From Linnemannia hyalina (taxonomy: Eukaryota; Mortierellomycota; Mortierellomycetes; Mortierellales; Mortierellaceae): 64,000 nt of DNA. The stretch's first letter is position 1, and each line of letters starts with the position of its first letter. Where the stretch lies: contig JAHRHY010000005.1 in NCBI GenBank assembly GCA_019671135.1, positions 1,426,001-1,490,000 on the forward strand. Direction: 5' to 3'. Position numbers and translations under genes: made by a program. Below the pieces are notes generated by a model that ran no database searches, had not been told where the DNA came from, and was given only the letters and a program-made list of their open reading frames with translations. Positions 11,301-22,086 of the stretch are shown here, one piece after another.

Positions 11301-12184
11301 GTGGACCGACTCAAAGAAGTAAGTGATCGATGCGCAAAAGCGCCTCTTTTTTGTATTTATGGACCACTTTTGTGGTCCACAGAGGTACATGTGTGGTCAG
11401 TACATGAAGTGTTGTACATATGACAGACAGACTGACCAATTTTCGTTATTTTTACTATTAGAAAAACCCCGCGGCAAAGGGCGAGCCAGGATGTTCACAC
11501 AGGCTATTTTTGGTGGCGTACATCATTGCGGCGAAATACAGATGCTGTGTCGAGCTTGCAAGTCTCCTCCAGGAACAGTACCAATCGGATGTCTCTACAC
11601 CAACAACAAACACAACATCGACCCTTGTCAATGAAACCTACGATCAAGGCGAGAAGGGCGATAGTGATGACAACAAGGATGTGATCGATGGAGAGAAAAA
11701 GTCGATCGATCAGAGGATCTGCGAAGCGCGATCGCGTGCTGAGGTGATCCTGTCCAACCAAGCATGGGTTCAGCTGCTGAGCCTGGGCTCGTTCATGCGA
11801 CCAACTCCTCCTTCGACTTCATCGACAACGACGGTGACAGCGAGGACTTCGCCCAGCCAACCCATGAACCGATCGATTGTTTCAAATACCACGGGAACAC
11901 TCGAGTCAGGCACTGGAGTCGAGGCTAAACCATTGCCCATTCAATCAACTCCTCTTTCAGCGAACGATGGCGCTAGTGTCACTCAGACTCAAACACCCCC
12001 TCCCTCAAACTCGACTTCACCCTCAACCCCTTTGCCTCCATCGCCACCATCGTCCATCCTCCAAGTTGAAGATCTGAACCGGATGGAGTCAGAATTTTTG
12101 ACCTTCCTCGATTATGATTTGGCCGCGAGGAGTCAAGATCTCGATACCTGCTGGGGCCTCCTCGTCGGAAACAAGGAGATCTAA
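8378..12184 (+). CDS. PHO80/PCL-type cyclin with long disordered N-terminus
   Basis: Three exons, 8378-9410, 10384-11318 and 11462-12184, give 896 residues. Phases agree at both junctions (ATA G|CC and GAA|AAA). The N-terminal ~600 residues are Ser/Pro/Gln/Asn-rich without a fold. The cyclin part is interrupted: AARLISLANYIRHIISLSS, a Gln/Ser-rich stretch, then LTLALIYVDRLKE|KNPAAKG, a conserved RLFLVAYIIAAKY helix, an acidic loop, SNQAWVQLLSLGSF, another Ser/Pro loop, and the final helix LNRMESEFLTFLDYDLAA. These match the order of helices in Pho80/Pcl/Clg1 cyclins, which bind and direct the kinase Pho85. The specific branch (Pcl, Clg1 or Pho80) cannot be fixed by eye. Intron 1 is 973 nt, far longer than the others, so exon 1 membership is slightly less certain than exons 2-3. 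Confidence 0.78.
9411..10383 (+). other. Unusually long intron 1 of the cyclin gene
   Basis: A 973-nt interval between a G|GTAATT donor and a TTGATAG acceptor, T-rich in its last part. It is open in the exon 1 frame until about 9808, but that translation looks non-coding (hydrophobic, T-driven). It could contain an alternative promoter or an extra exon. I found no RNA gene or domain inside. Confidence 0.45.
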
Positions 12185-13991
12185 AACCAGACACACCGCA
12201 TTCACTCATACCCCTCTCCACTCCTCTTTTCCCCCCTCCACTCCCATTTGCCCCATTACTTAATTCTTCCTTCCCCTCTTCAAGTCAAGAGCGTTTTGCT
12301 TGCTTGAAATGACTCTCATCTCCATGTATCTACCTTTCTTTTGTAAATGACCGTTCTTCACCCTTGTATGTCTAATAAACCCGCCCTTCCTCTTCACTAG
12401 TCACATTTGTACATGTTCCCTTGCCTCACCTTGTGATACCACCCACTGCTCCAAGAGAATAATAAAATAAAATGAGAGAGCAATCTCATATAGAAATCAA
12501 TTGCTTATTTGAGCCCTAATTCTTTTTTCTTTCTTTCTCTCTGTTTCTCGTCTTCCTCTGTATGATATGTTTGTGTCCATGTCCGTGTGTTTGCATTCCT
12601 CCCTATCTGCCCCCTACATCTGCTGCTGTGGGACACAATTGACTGTACTTTGGTCCATCTCTTTTGCACTCCCTCGCCCAATTGAGATTTTGGACTTTGG
12701 AGCATGCATGAGGGACATGAAGAGATTGATGTTATTTTAGATATGTTAGATAATCGATAGTCGAAATCAACAAAAAATAAGTTGTGTAAATAATTTCGCT
12801 CAATGTTTACCACATCCTGTACCATATACGAAGGTATGATAGTAAGCACATAGAAAGTAGTAATTTGTGGGTGTTTTTGTTTCTTTTTCTTTTCCCAAGA
12901 TCTCCGCGTTAGTTTTCTCGTGTTGAGGTTGTTCTATCCCACTTGATCTTTTTTCTCTTTTTTTTTGTTCTCGGTCCATTGGTTGTTTGTGAGTAGGATC
13001 GATATTTTTCCGACCATTCATGTTTTGGCCACTTCATGCTTGATCATTCTTTTCTTATGCGTGTTTTGTTTTTATGTTTGCTTTGTTGCTGTCCAGCAGA
13101 GTTACGCCCAAAACACGACACGCGCGCAGCAAGACAAAACAAAAGGTAGCCTAGGAAGCGGCCACAATTCTACGCCTCGACATGTTTCGCCTTTAGCACC
13201 GCCTACGAGTCGTCCACCCCTTCCCCTCCCCATCCCATCCGCGGAGAAGCATGCCCAAATAAAACAAAAAAAGTTGAGTATGTATGCGTACGGTTGTATT
13301 GTTTTTTTTTCTCAGCCCCTTCTCTTTTTCCTTGCTCACACCTTGCTTAGAGTTCATGCCGCCTTGGCTGAGTATGCATCTATGTCACTTTTTCTTCCTT
13401 CCCTGGGTGTTGTTTTTGACTTCTTCCCGTGGGGTGGAGGGATGAGATGGTCTGATGGGTCACAATCCCACTCTTTTGTTTTTGTTCTATGCCACCCTCC
13501 TCCTTTTGTTTATGCATTCTTTGACCCTTGGGAAGAAAGAAAAACGAAAGAATAAGTTCCGATCATATCCTGGTTTTTTCTTTTGTGCATGAATAGAACG
13601 TCTCACAACGCACTGAACACCGACTTAGCCTAGTTTTCCGTGGAGCCATTAGAATAACCTTTTTTTTGCCGTTTTTCCTCCTCGCACGATCGCGAAAGGA
13701 GTGAATTAGAGAGTTTTGTAGGTAATGACTTTTTTTGATTATTGTTACAGATGTGTTGGGTAAAGAAACAGAAAAAAGAAAGAAAAGACGCGAAGAAAGA
13801 AAAAAAAAAAAAAAAAAAAAGACTAATGGTATCGTAGTGTACATAATAAAAACTAAATAAAAGAAAAACACTTTTTGAGCTGGGACGTTGTCGGTTTTGT
13901 TGGATGTTGTTGGATGTTTTGTTGTTCTTGTTGATTGCTGGTTGACGTGTTTCGTGTCACGCCCTTCAAAAAGGGGTCAAAGGGTACAAAA
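12185..13991. other. Convergent 3' intergenic region
   Basis: This lies between the 3' ends of the cyclin (plus) and the first 7TM-RGS gene (minus). AATAAA-like hexamers at about 12373 and 12462 probably serve cyclin polyadenylation. A run of about 20 A at 13801-13820 and T-rich DNA follow. A plus-strand frame at about 12965-13555 is open for 196 codons but lacks an ATG start and any domain, so I do not call it. Confidence 0.45.
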
Positions 13992-16900
13992 TCACTTAGG
14001 GTCGACGACGATCCGCTGAAGGGCTGAAAAATCCAGCTCCTGCATGACACCGAATCGGCCCAAATCAAGATGCTCCTCGCCACCACCTCTACCATCCTTC
14101 TCATCCTGACCAGCAGCATCGTCTACACAAACATTCAAACCTTCCAGACCGGGAACATCAGACCCTCCCAGGTACGCAAACTGACCATGGATGTACGAAG
14201 CCTGAGGCGGTGGAGGCGAAGGGACATAGCTCTTCATAGCGAATTCTTTCCCTTCCTCGCCCTCAGAACCACGGCGCCCCTCCTCGCTTTCCTGATGAGC
14301 CAGCTCATGAAGATCTCTTCGGCTATGATATCCAAAAATCCCACCCATCCGTCCATCAAAGATCCCGTCCTCCTGATCCTCAGGTCCCTTGCCAAAGAAC
14401 GCCTTCCACGTCCGCTTGAACTTGCCCGGAAACCCCTGTGGCTGGCGCTGGATCGACTGAATAAACCGAGGCCAGACATTCGAATAAACAAGCTCCTGGA
14501 CCTCCCGGACTATAGGCTCATACATCTCCAAATAGCACTCGTTGCTGGCAAACAATCGTTTGATCTCGCTCACATGGGACTCACTCAAGTTCAGCTCCAG
14601 GATCGAGTTCGCCATGATGAACGTCTGGTAGATCTCCCAGAACGCCGCCATGAGCGCCTTGGGAACTGGAGTCCTCCCGTTGGGCGTCGGCATCACGACA
14701 TCGGTATGAAAGTCGGACCGAGAACTGAGGTCTAATCGCTGGTGTTGGTGGTGATGGTGATGTTGGTGAGGGCGTTGGGATCGGGCAGACGTTTTGGCCA
14801 CTGAGCTTGATATCGATGGAGTCAACTGTGACAAATGTTGCATGCGAGGCGAGGTCGCTCCCAGTACAGGTGATGTCGCAGCCTTTGTGATAGGAAGTTG
14901 TTGTTGTTGTGTCGACAATGGGCTCAGTGGACCGGTCGAAGAGTTGGCTGAGGAAGAACTGTTCTGCTGCAGACGGTAGTCCTCTGCGGTCAAAATAGTC
15001 CTGGCTGAGACAGATCGCGGGATCAACCCTTGAGTTGTGCGGATGGTATTGGGGCTGTGGAGCTGAGGTTGGGACGGAAGTCGTGGTGTGAAAGGGGCCG
15101 AGACTGATGAGCTGGGCGAATGGAACGGACTCTGGCTGAAAGACTGGTTCAGACGACCTTGCTGCTGCTGCTTCATCGTCGAGTAGGCCGCTATGCCATC
15201 CCGGTTGCCGTCGCCTATCAAAAAGCCCATAGGCGAGCTCTCAGCCGAATGATGGACATGGTGTCGAGAGCTAGTTGGTGACTGGATGGTGCTGCGCGAA
15301 GAGGGTGCACTGGCAGAGCGGACGAACCCCTGTGACGATTTAGTTGATCCTGTCGCACTCTTGGATGGAATCGGAATAGGACAAGGACATCCACTCGTCT
15401 GCGTGGGGCCTTCGCACCTTGGCTGGTGCTCCCCTGGAGATGTCGCGTTGATGCTGACGGAAATCGATCCAATATCGTCGCTGCCACCACGTTGATACCC
15501 TGTCATCGAATCCGTATCGCCGTTTCCTCCAAAATATACATTATTATATCCAAAGGTCTCCGATGCAGTATCCTGGTAGCTGCTGAGCTCGCTCGGAGTT
15601 ACATCTTGGTAGCTCAAAGCTGATCCAGACTTTCCACGGCCATACCAACTGAACGAGGACCTGTCGCTCTCGTTTCCACCGATGCCATTTCTGGATTCTG
15701 TCGCGTCGCCCACACTGCTGATGGTGAAATCACTAGCTTTGTGCCTGTGGGAGGACTCTGATGGCGCCCTGGGTGGAGAGAATGGTGCAGCGTACGGGAT
15801 CGAACGCTTCTCGGCTGTGATTTGAGACGCAGTATCATCAACAAGTGATCCTTGAGGCGAAGACTGAGAGGTACTGGACTGTCGGAGAGAGGACTGCAAC
15901 GACAGACGCCAGAGGTTTCCGCGGAGATCTTGTCGGTGCTTTCCGAACGGTTTGGTGGCGTTTGGTCCTGCAGGTCGTCGAGGGGTACTAGATCCAGGAT
16001 CCCCATCCCGGATGATCGACCCGTCCTCTGGTGCAGAGACGTCGGATACCGAACTGGCTTTGGCGTTATTATCGACACTACTGGATGCATATTTTGAGAG
16101 TTTGCTGTGGATCGACGATGCAACGCTTCCGAGAATGGACGACTTCGTCTTGAGCGACCTCGGCCGTCGATCAGACCCCCGGACAGATCCATCCTCCGTC
16201 TGCGTCCTGGCGGATCTGGCAACGTCAGACAGTTGATGACTGTGCTTGCTTGCTCCATGTGACTTCCCTTGGGTGATCAGACGGTAGTACTCCCGGACTT
16301 GCCGACGCAGTCCCTCGTACTCCTGCAGGAACTTTGCATTCTCGGCACTGAAGACTGTGACCGAAAACTTGACCAGCTCGGCCAACATCTCCTGATCCTG
16401 AAGGGCGTACTCGAATGCACGCGGGTTCATCTGCGAGAGGGGTATTATGTTGCCGTATACATCCTTGCCGTACTTCAACCAAAAGCCCTTCATGCCTCGA
16501 CGTCGATGGCGGTTCTCCAGACCTTGTCCTGTCGTCGTCACGCTTTGGTTGACCAGAATCGAACTGTCCCCAAACCCGTCGTTGAGGAACCCACTGATGT
16601 TTTCAGACGGGGATATGACACTCTGGTGACTGACGGACTGACGCTCAAAGATGCTAAAGTCGTAGTGTTCGATTTGCGGAGAGAGCACCTGAGACGACGA
16701 ACGGGAGTGGAAGTGAAACGACGATGTGTCGCTGTTCATATCCAAGGTCGGTGTTCCTGGGTAGGACTTTGACGAGTCCCATCGGAAGATTCCTGTGAAG
16801 GGGTTCTTTCCTGTCCGTTGCTTAGGTCGCTGTCTCAAAAAGAACTGGATCAGAGGCAGGACGACTGAGTTGACCTGCGCCAAAAAGATTGTGAGGATCA

Positions 16901-18734
16901 GCCAGTTGACGTGATTCCAGTGTCCGGTGTCGAGCTTTTTGAGGTAGATGGGCGAGAGAAAATAGAGGGCGAAACCTGGGAGACCGATTGTCATGGTAAT
17001 CAAGAGCTCGTTCCTGATCCCAAAGCCATCCTTGATCCACCACAACTTGTACGTCAATATAGGACAGCCGATCGCCAAGAACGCCAACATGAACCCATAG
17101 ATTGGATAAAACTATGCAGTATGCAACATAGGTAACACAAAGGAAATGGTTAGTAAAAGTGGACGCAAATAAATTAGCAGTACAGTTTTCACTCCGTTCT
17201 GGTTGATGACAACTTACCACCGGACCTTCACCGCACTTGTAGCTGACGGGGTTGATCTGGACAGGGGATGGCTTGATGAATTGCATGCCCAAGCAAAGAA
17301 AAAGAGGGATGACCATAAATATGAGCAAGAATATGGTCAATCTGCCGTCGGTAGCCTGGTTGAAGGGAAGGTAGCGACTGCATGATCGACCGTCGTTGAC
17401 TGCCTCATCGTCAATGCTGACTGATAAGGCCCTGGAGGGAGCGTGATCGTTAATCGCGCCCGCACCCTTGATCGCCCCTGCATGGAACAAACGATTATAG
17501 TTGTGCTCTGTTTGAACAGAGCGTGGCGAGGTAATGTCCGACGTCGAGGTGGCGTTCGACCCACGAGCATTCACCATGATTGCTGTGGCTATTGAGGTGG
17601 GTGAGCCAGCAAGTGGTGATGGTGGTGCGATGGAAACGACGAGTTGGTGACATATTGGCGATGTTTCAGTTGATGGCTGAGGTAGTGTCCTTGGGATGGG
17701 AGGAAGCGGCGCTTCCAATCGTTGTCTAATAGGGGTGTCGACTCTCGTCATAACAGCCTTCGTTGCTCCTCCACGTCGTCCTCCTCCTACTCCTGCGCAC
17801 GTTCCTCCTTTTGTAGGTGTGGCATCCCCTGCTGATTCATGCTTGGTTGACCCTGCGACACCTTTTTCCAGCAAATCTGCCTGAGAGGATGATCCATCTA
17901 CTGCATCCTCTTCTCCCTGACCTTCTGTAAGGTGGTCTAGGCCCTCCATTTCCTGTTCGACCACAGTTATTTTCCGACCCTCGACCCCTGTTCTTGCGAC
18001 TGTTCCTGCTGCATCGTCGTTGTCGTCGACGACTAGATTATTAGAGCCCTCATTCGGACAATTATTACTGTTGTGATGCAAGATGTTTAGCTCGGCCGCA
18101 CTCTTTTGCAAAATGGTCCGTCCAAAATCAACTTGCTGGTTATAGATGAAGACTAGACGCCAACCCCTCGCCAGGTAGGTTAGGAGCCAAGGCACAATGC
18201 ATAGGTAGCATGCTATTACGAAAGACACATTCGGTCACAAAGGCAAGGAGAAGAAAAGCAAAGTAGATGTATCATGTCAGCCAGTTGTTCTTTCATTTGA
18301 ATCTTACTGCTCACAATTGCAAAGGAGGACATCGTAGTAAAGCGCAGCTGACCCAAGATCATCATGATCTTTCCCCCTTCATACATCCAGTCTCGAAGAG
18401 GGGAGGTGAGGCGAGGAAAGAAGTAAAAGTGGAAGAGGAAGTGGAGTAAGATTAAGAAGGGGTGTTACTTACTCCAAAGAAGGATATAGCAGGGAAAGTC
18501 TCCTACAAAGGCGTTGAGCATGAGATAGATAGTAACAACGCCAGTCGCGGAGACGCCGTTCCAGAAGACGAGGTAACGGCCACGCTGCTTGAGGTCGTTG
18601 TGCGTCTTGGCGAGTATGAAGGTCATGACAGTCGAGATCAAGCAGATGGATCCCATGATGACGCCGGCGGTGAAGTAGGCATATCGATGACCCATGCCCA
18701 AGATTGGGCCATACGGACCCAAAGGTCCACTCAT
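13992..18734 (-). CDS. Seven-transmembrane RGS protein (receptor-type regulator of G-protein signalling), copy A
   Basis: Three exons, 18734-18473, 18212-17218 and 17111-13992, encode 1458 residues; all phases match. Seven hydrophobic segments precede the RGS domain: exon 1 holds TM1-2, exon 2 TM3, a ~215-residue hydrophilic loop and TM4, exon 3 TM5-7 (AFLAIGCPILTYKLWW, LLITMTIGLPGFALYF, NWLILTIFLAQVNSVVLPLI). The RGS domain is split. Its first helices lie at about 648-700 (FEYALQDQEMLAELVKF, SAENAKFLQEYEGL). The rest lies at about 1235-1309 (FWEIYQTFIMANSILELNL, VREVQELVYSNVWPRFI). About 535 Ser/Gln-rich residues separate them. By family, such proteins accelerate GTP hydrolysis by G-alpha at the plasma membrane, like fungal GprK and plant RGS1. 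The ligand is unknown. Copy B at 45.2 kb has the same architecture. Confidence 0.87.
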
Positions 18735-20921
18735 GATTGTGCCTGCAATCGATCAACGACACACGCGAGAGAGGGATCGATAGTTATGGTGGTAGTGACG
18801 GTAGTGACGGTAGTGCAAGATATAGAAGACGATGGTGAATGGGCGAGTAGAGAGAACCTAATAGTGATTGTCGGGTGGATATGGTCTGTGGTTTGTGGGT
18901 CGGCTGTTGGTGGTTGGTGGTGGTTTCCTGTTGATCCCTGACACTATGATGCGAATGGCAAGTGTGCAAGGCGTGGCGAGCATAGGATGTTAGGACAAGG
19001 CACCAAGAGACTGGATGATGGACAAATTGTGATAAGAGGAAGGAGCTGTGTGGTTTTGTGTATGTATGCGCATGCGTATGCGTGTATGTGTATGTGCGCT
19101 GTCGGTGAGAGGAGTGGGGGTGGTGAAAGAGGGTGAGAGGGAGCAGGGGTGGGATAGAGGGCGAAGGTGGAAAAGGAAAAGAAAAGTAATAAAGAGTTGT
19201 TGCGTCAAGCCAGCTGCGATGAAAAAAAGAGTGATGTGAAAAGGGTGGCTGTGTGGCTGTTGTGTGATGCTGGAAGAAGGAGGTTGAAGGTAAACAAAAA
19301 AGTGGTTGACAACAAAAACATGGCGGCACTCTTCAATTAATGTCGGACAGACACCACTGCCAGGAGAGTGGGTTGTGTGCGACCACGATTGTTTTCTTCG
19401 TTGCTATTATTGCCACTGTTGTTTTTGTTCAGAGCAGCAAAGATGCTGGAAAGACGCAAATTTAGTGATTCAAAAGGCACAAGGTGCAATCTTGGATACA
19501 GGCGAACAGAATTGGAAGGATGGAAGAGTGAGAGGAAGAGAATTGGTCGAAGGGAAGGTGAGAGAGGGAGAGAGAGGGAGAGAGGGAGGGAGGGAGAGGA
19601 AGAAGGAGGGAGGGAGGGAGAGAGAGAGATAGTCGCACCTTGCCGATTCTGTTTGCTGTTGTTCTTGTTGGTGATGGTGAAAAGCAGTTTGAGAGTGAAT
19701 GGGTAAACTGAGGCGAAATAAGGTCAAGGAGGAACGACGAGTGATAATGAATGAATGTCTATCTGGTGCGAATGGGAAGTTGAAGAGGAAAATACAAGAA
19801 AGTGGAAGATGAAAGAAGGGAGGAGAGGACTATGGGAAAGAAGGGAGGAGAGGAAGAGGAAGAGGAGGAAAAATAGAAAAGTGGACGAGCCGAGAACAAT
19901 GCTTACAAAAAAAAGGGCGGGAGATGGGAGGAAGGAGGGATGGAGGGAGGGAGGGGTGGAGAGAAGAGAGAAGGAGAGAAAGGAGGAAAACAAAAAAAAA
20001 AAAGACGAAATGAACCCTTCCACCTTTTTTTTTGTTTCTGAGCTTCAAACGATAAATAAACAAGACAGTGTTTATCGGACATGGAAAACCACATAACACC
20101 CACATCCATACTCACTGCTGTCAGTAATGGTGAGAGCACTCATGAATGACCTGGATGGGGTTGCGGTAGCCTAGTACAACAACATGCGACATGAAATTAA
20201 GATGCGACAAGAATAAAGAGAACACTGACCAAAAAGAATGGAAAGAAGTTATCTGGGAAGGAATGCTCGGCTGTGATACGCTCGGTGTCGGACAAAAAAG
20301 CATTGAAACATAAGATTCCGGCACGCTGCCTCGCCCAGGGGTCAAGGGTCCAACACCATCCCCTCATCGTTTTTGTTAAAGGATGCACCATAACTAAACA
20401 CTAGGCTAAGACCCATTCTCACCTTCCTACAAGACCTTCTATTCAGCCTGTAAAGAGACTCAATCCATTCCCAACGCTCGAGATAAACACATGCGTACTT
20501 TCTATGCCGTTTTTTGTGGAACCACACATAGGAAACCGTTTGACTGGATTAATGGTCCGTGTCCAACATCCTGTCCTCGCCTTTTCTCACATTAGTTGCA
20601 GTTCTCTATTACTACTCTGTTCTAGCGCATCCAGTCAAATCTACATATCCTTGTGTCAACGACCGGATTGAAGGATTCAGCCAGATACACGTGACGTGAC
20701 CGTAAAAACTAAACTTTTTCGTTGCCACCAATCTTCAATTGAAATTGACCCTATCCTAGTTTGCCTTCCACACTCATGCATCTCGAACATCATTCTTTGT
20801 CATGTTACCTCATTAGCTTCATTCAGACTCCAAAAACACCAACACACGACGCGTCTCAAAACACAAGCAAAGCAGTAAACAAGTAACAAACGTTAACGCC
20901 AGCAGAAAGAATAGAAAAACG
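18735..20921. other. Divergent intergenic region, GA-rich
   Basis: This lies between the start of 7TM-RGS copy A (minus) and POLD4 (plus). The plus strand is GA-rich from about 19080 to 20000, including a near-pure purine tract at 19556-19631, so the minus (coding) strand of copy A is CT-rich over more than 1 kb. The long leader may include an untranslated exon. No coding sequence is supported. Confidence 0.45.
19556..19631. repeat. Purine (GA/GGGA) tract
   Basis: Nearly uninterrupted GAGAGGGAGAGAG-type sequence on the plus strand, with AGGGAGGG units. Mirror-symmetric purine tracts of this kind can adopt triplex DNA, but whether this one does is unknown. Confidence 0.7.
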
Positions 20922-21848
20922 ATGGCGCCCAAAAAACCAACCTCGTCCGTTGCTGCTGCTGCTTCTCCAGCCTCAGCAGCCGACTTTTTTACGCGTGGCA
21001 AGAAACCTACCACCACCGACAGAGTCATCAACGTCAAGAAGACAACAACAGCCACTGTGTTCAAGCACACCCCTGCACTCAAAAGCAGCAGCACCAACAA
21101 CAAGCCCAGGGCACAGAGTCAACAAATAAAACAGGATCAAAACAAGCCCCATGACATTATTGTGATCTCGGACAGCGAGGACGATGAGAAAGCAAGCAGC
21201 ATCTCTCGCGATGAAGTAAATAACGACGATGATGCAGCTTGGGGTTTTGGAGAAGATCTTGGGCCTCTGGACGACTTTCTCTTTGACGACGCCATCGAAC
21301 CCCAGGAGCCCCAAAACAAGCCCTTGCCTCAGACAAAGCTGAAGAAGGATATCGCCGAACCCTTGATCACGCCAGTTATGTCCAGATCCTCGTCTGCCAA
21401 GCGATCTCGCTCTCATCTTGTATCGACTCGTTCAGTCAATATCCAGCAAGGAAGTATGATCTACATCCAAGCCTTATGCACGTGAGAAAATTGATGACGC
21501 GATGTGATTGCTCATGCCTGTATTCTCGTTTTGTCAACACATAGTTCACCAGGAAGACATCTCGGAGCATGAAAAGATTCTTCGCCAGTTCGATCTAGCG
21601 TCCAAATACGGTCCTTGCCTCGGCATGACCCGTCTCGAGCGATGGGAGCGAGCTTCTCTGCTGGTAAGCTCATCCAGCAAAAAAGGCGTTCGTGAATACA
21701 ACTTCTATCATTTCTAAACGACATTTTAACTGTATGTTTTTATTTTACCATTCACTTTTTGTAGGGTCTCTCGCCACCTGTAGGTGTAAAGGATCTGGCA
21801 GTGAAGAACACGACCCTGAACACACCTATTTACGCAGGCCGGGTTTAG
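20922..21848 (+). CDS. POLD4: DNA polymerase delta subunit 4
   Basis: Three exons, 20922-21453, 21545-21663 and 21765-21848, encode 244 residues with matching phases. The C-terminal core is diagnostic: LRQFDLASKYGPCLGMTRLERWERA (residues about 190-214), then SLL|GLSPP, as in human POLD4 and fission yeast Cdm1. This small subunit stabilises the Pol delta holoenzyme and supports PCNA-dependent replication and repair. The N-terminal 175 residues are disordered and basic/acidic (IIVISDSEDDE near 83 resembles a SUMO-interacting motif). ADFFTRGKK near residue 21 could belong to a PCNA-interacting peptide, but the usual Q is absent, so this is only a possibility. The gene is convergent with the P450, about 240 nt apart. 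The protein is longer than the human one (107 residues) because of the disordered N-terminus. Confidence 0.88.
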
Positions 21849-22086
21849 ATTCGAGTCAGCGCGCTTTCATTGGTGCTTGACATGGTCATCTGACTCCCCA
21901 AGGTGTCCCTCCTTTCTTCTATTTCTTGCTCACAAAAAACCTTTGGATGTAGCACACAATCATGGGAACTTCAACGAGTAGTTCGTGATCGGAGGATGAG
22001 GGGAATATTCTATTATTGTTACACGGATGTGTCTCTATGGAGGTGATTGGATGAAATAAATACTCAAAAAGAAAGAACTCGCGGAC

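Noticed and set aside
12965..13555. 196-codon plus-strand frame downstream of the cyclin
   Set aside because: No ATG at its start, hydrophobic text driven by T-rich DNA, no domain or splice support.
13801..13820. A20 run as a retroelement tail
   Set aside because: No element-like coding sequence or target duplication next to it; it sits in a 3' intergenic region rich in homopolymers.
14070..14735. 221-codon plus-strand frame over 7TM-RGS copy A
   Set aside because: Shadow of the RGS exon on the other strand.
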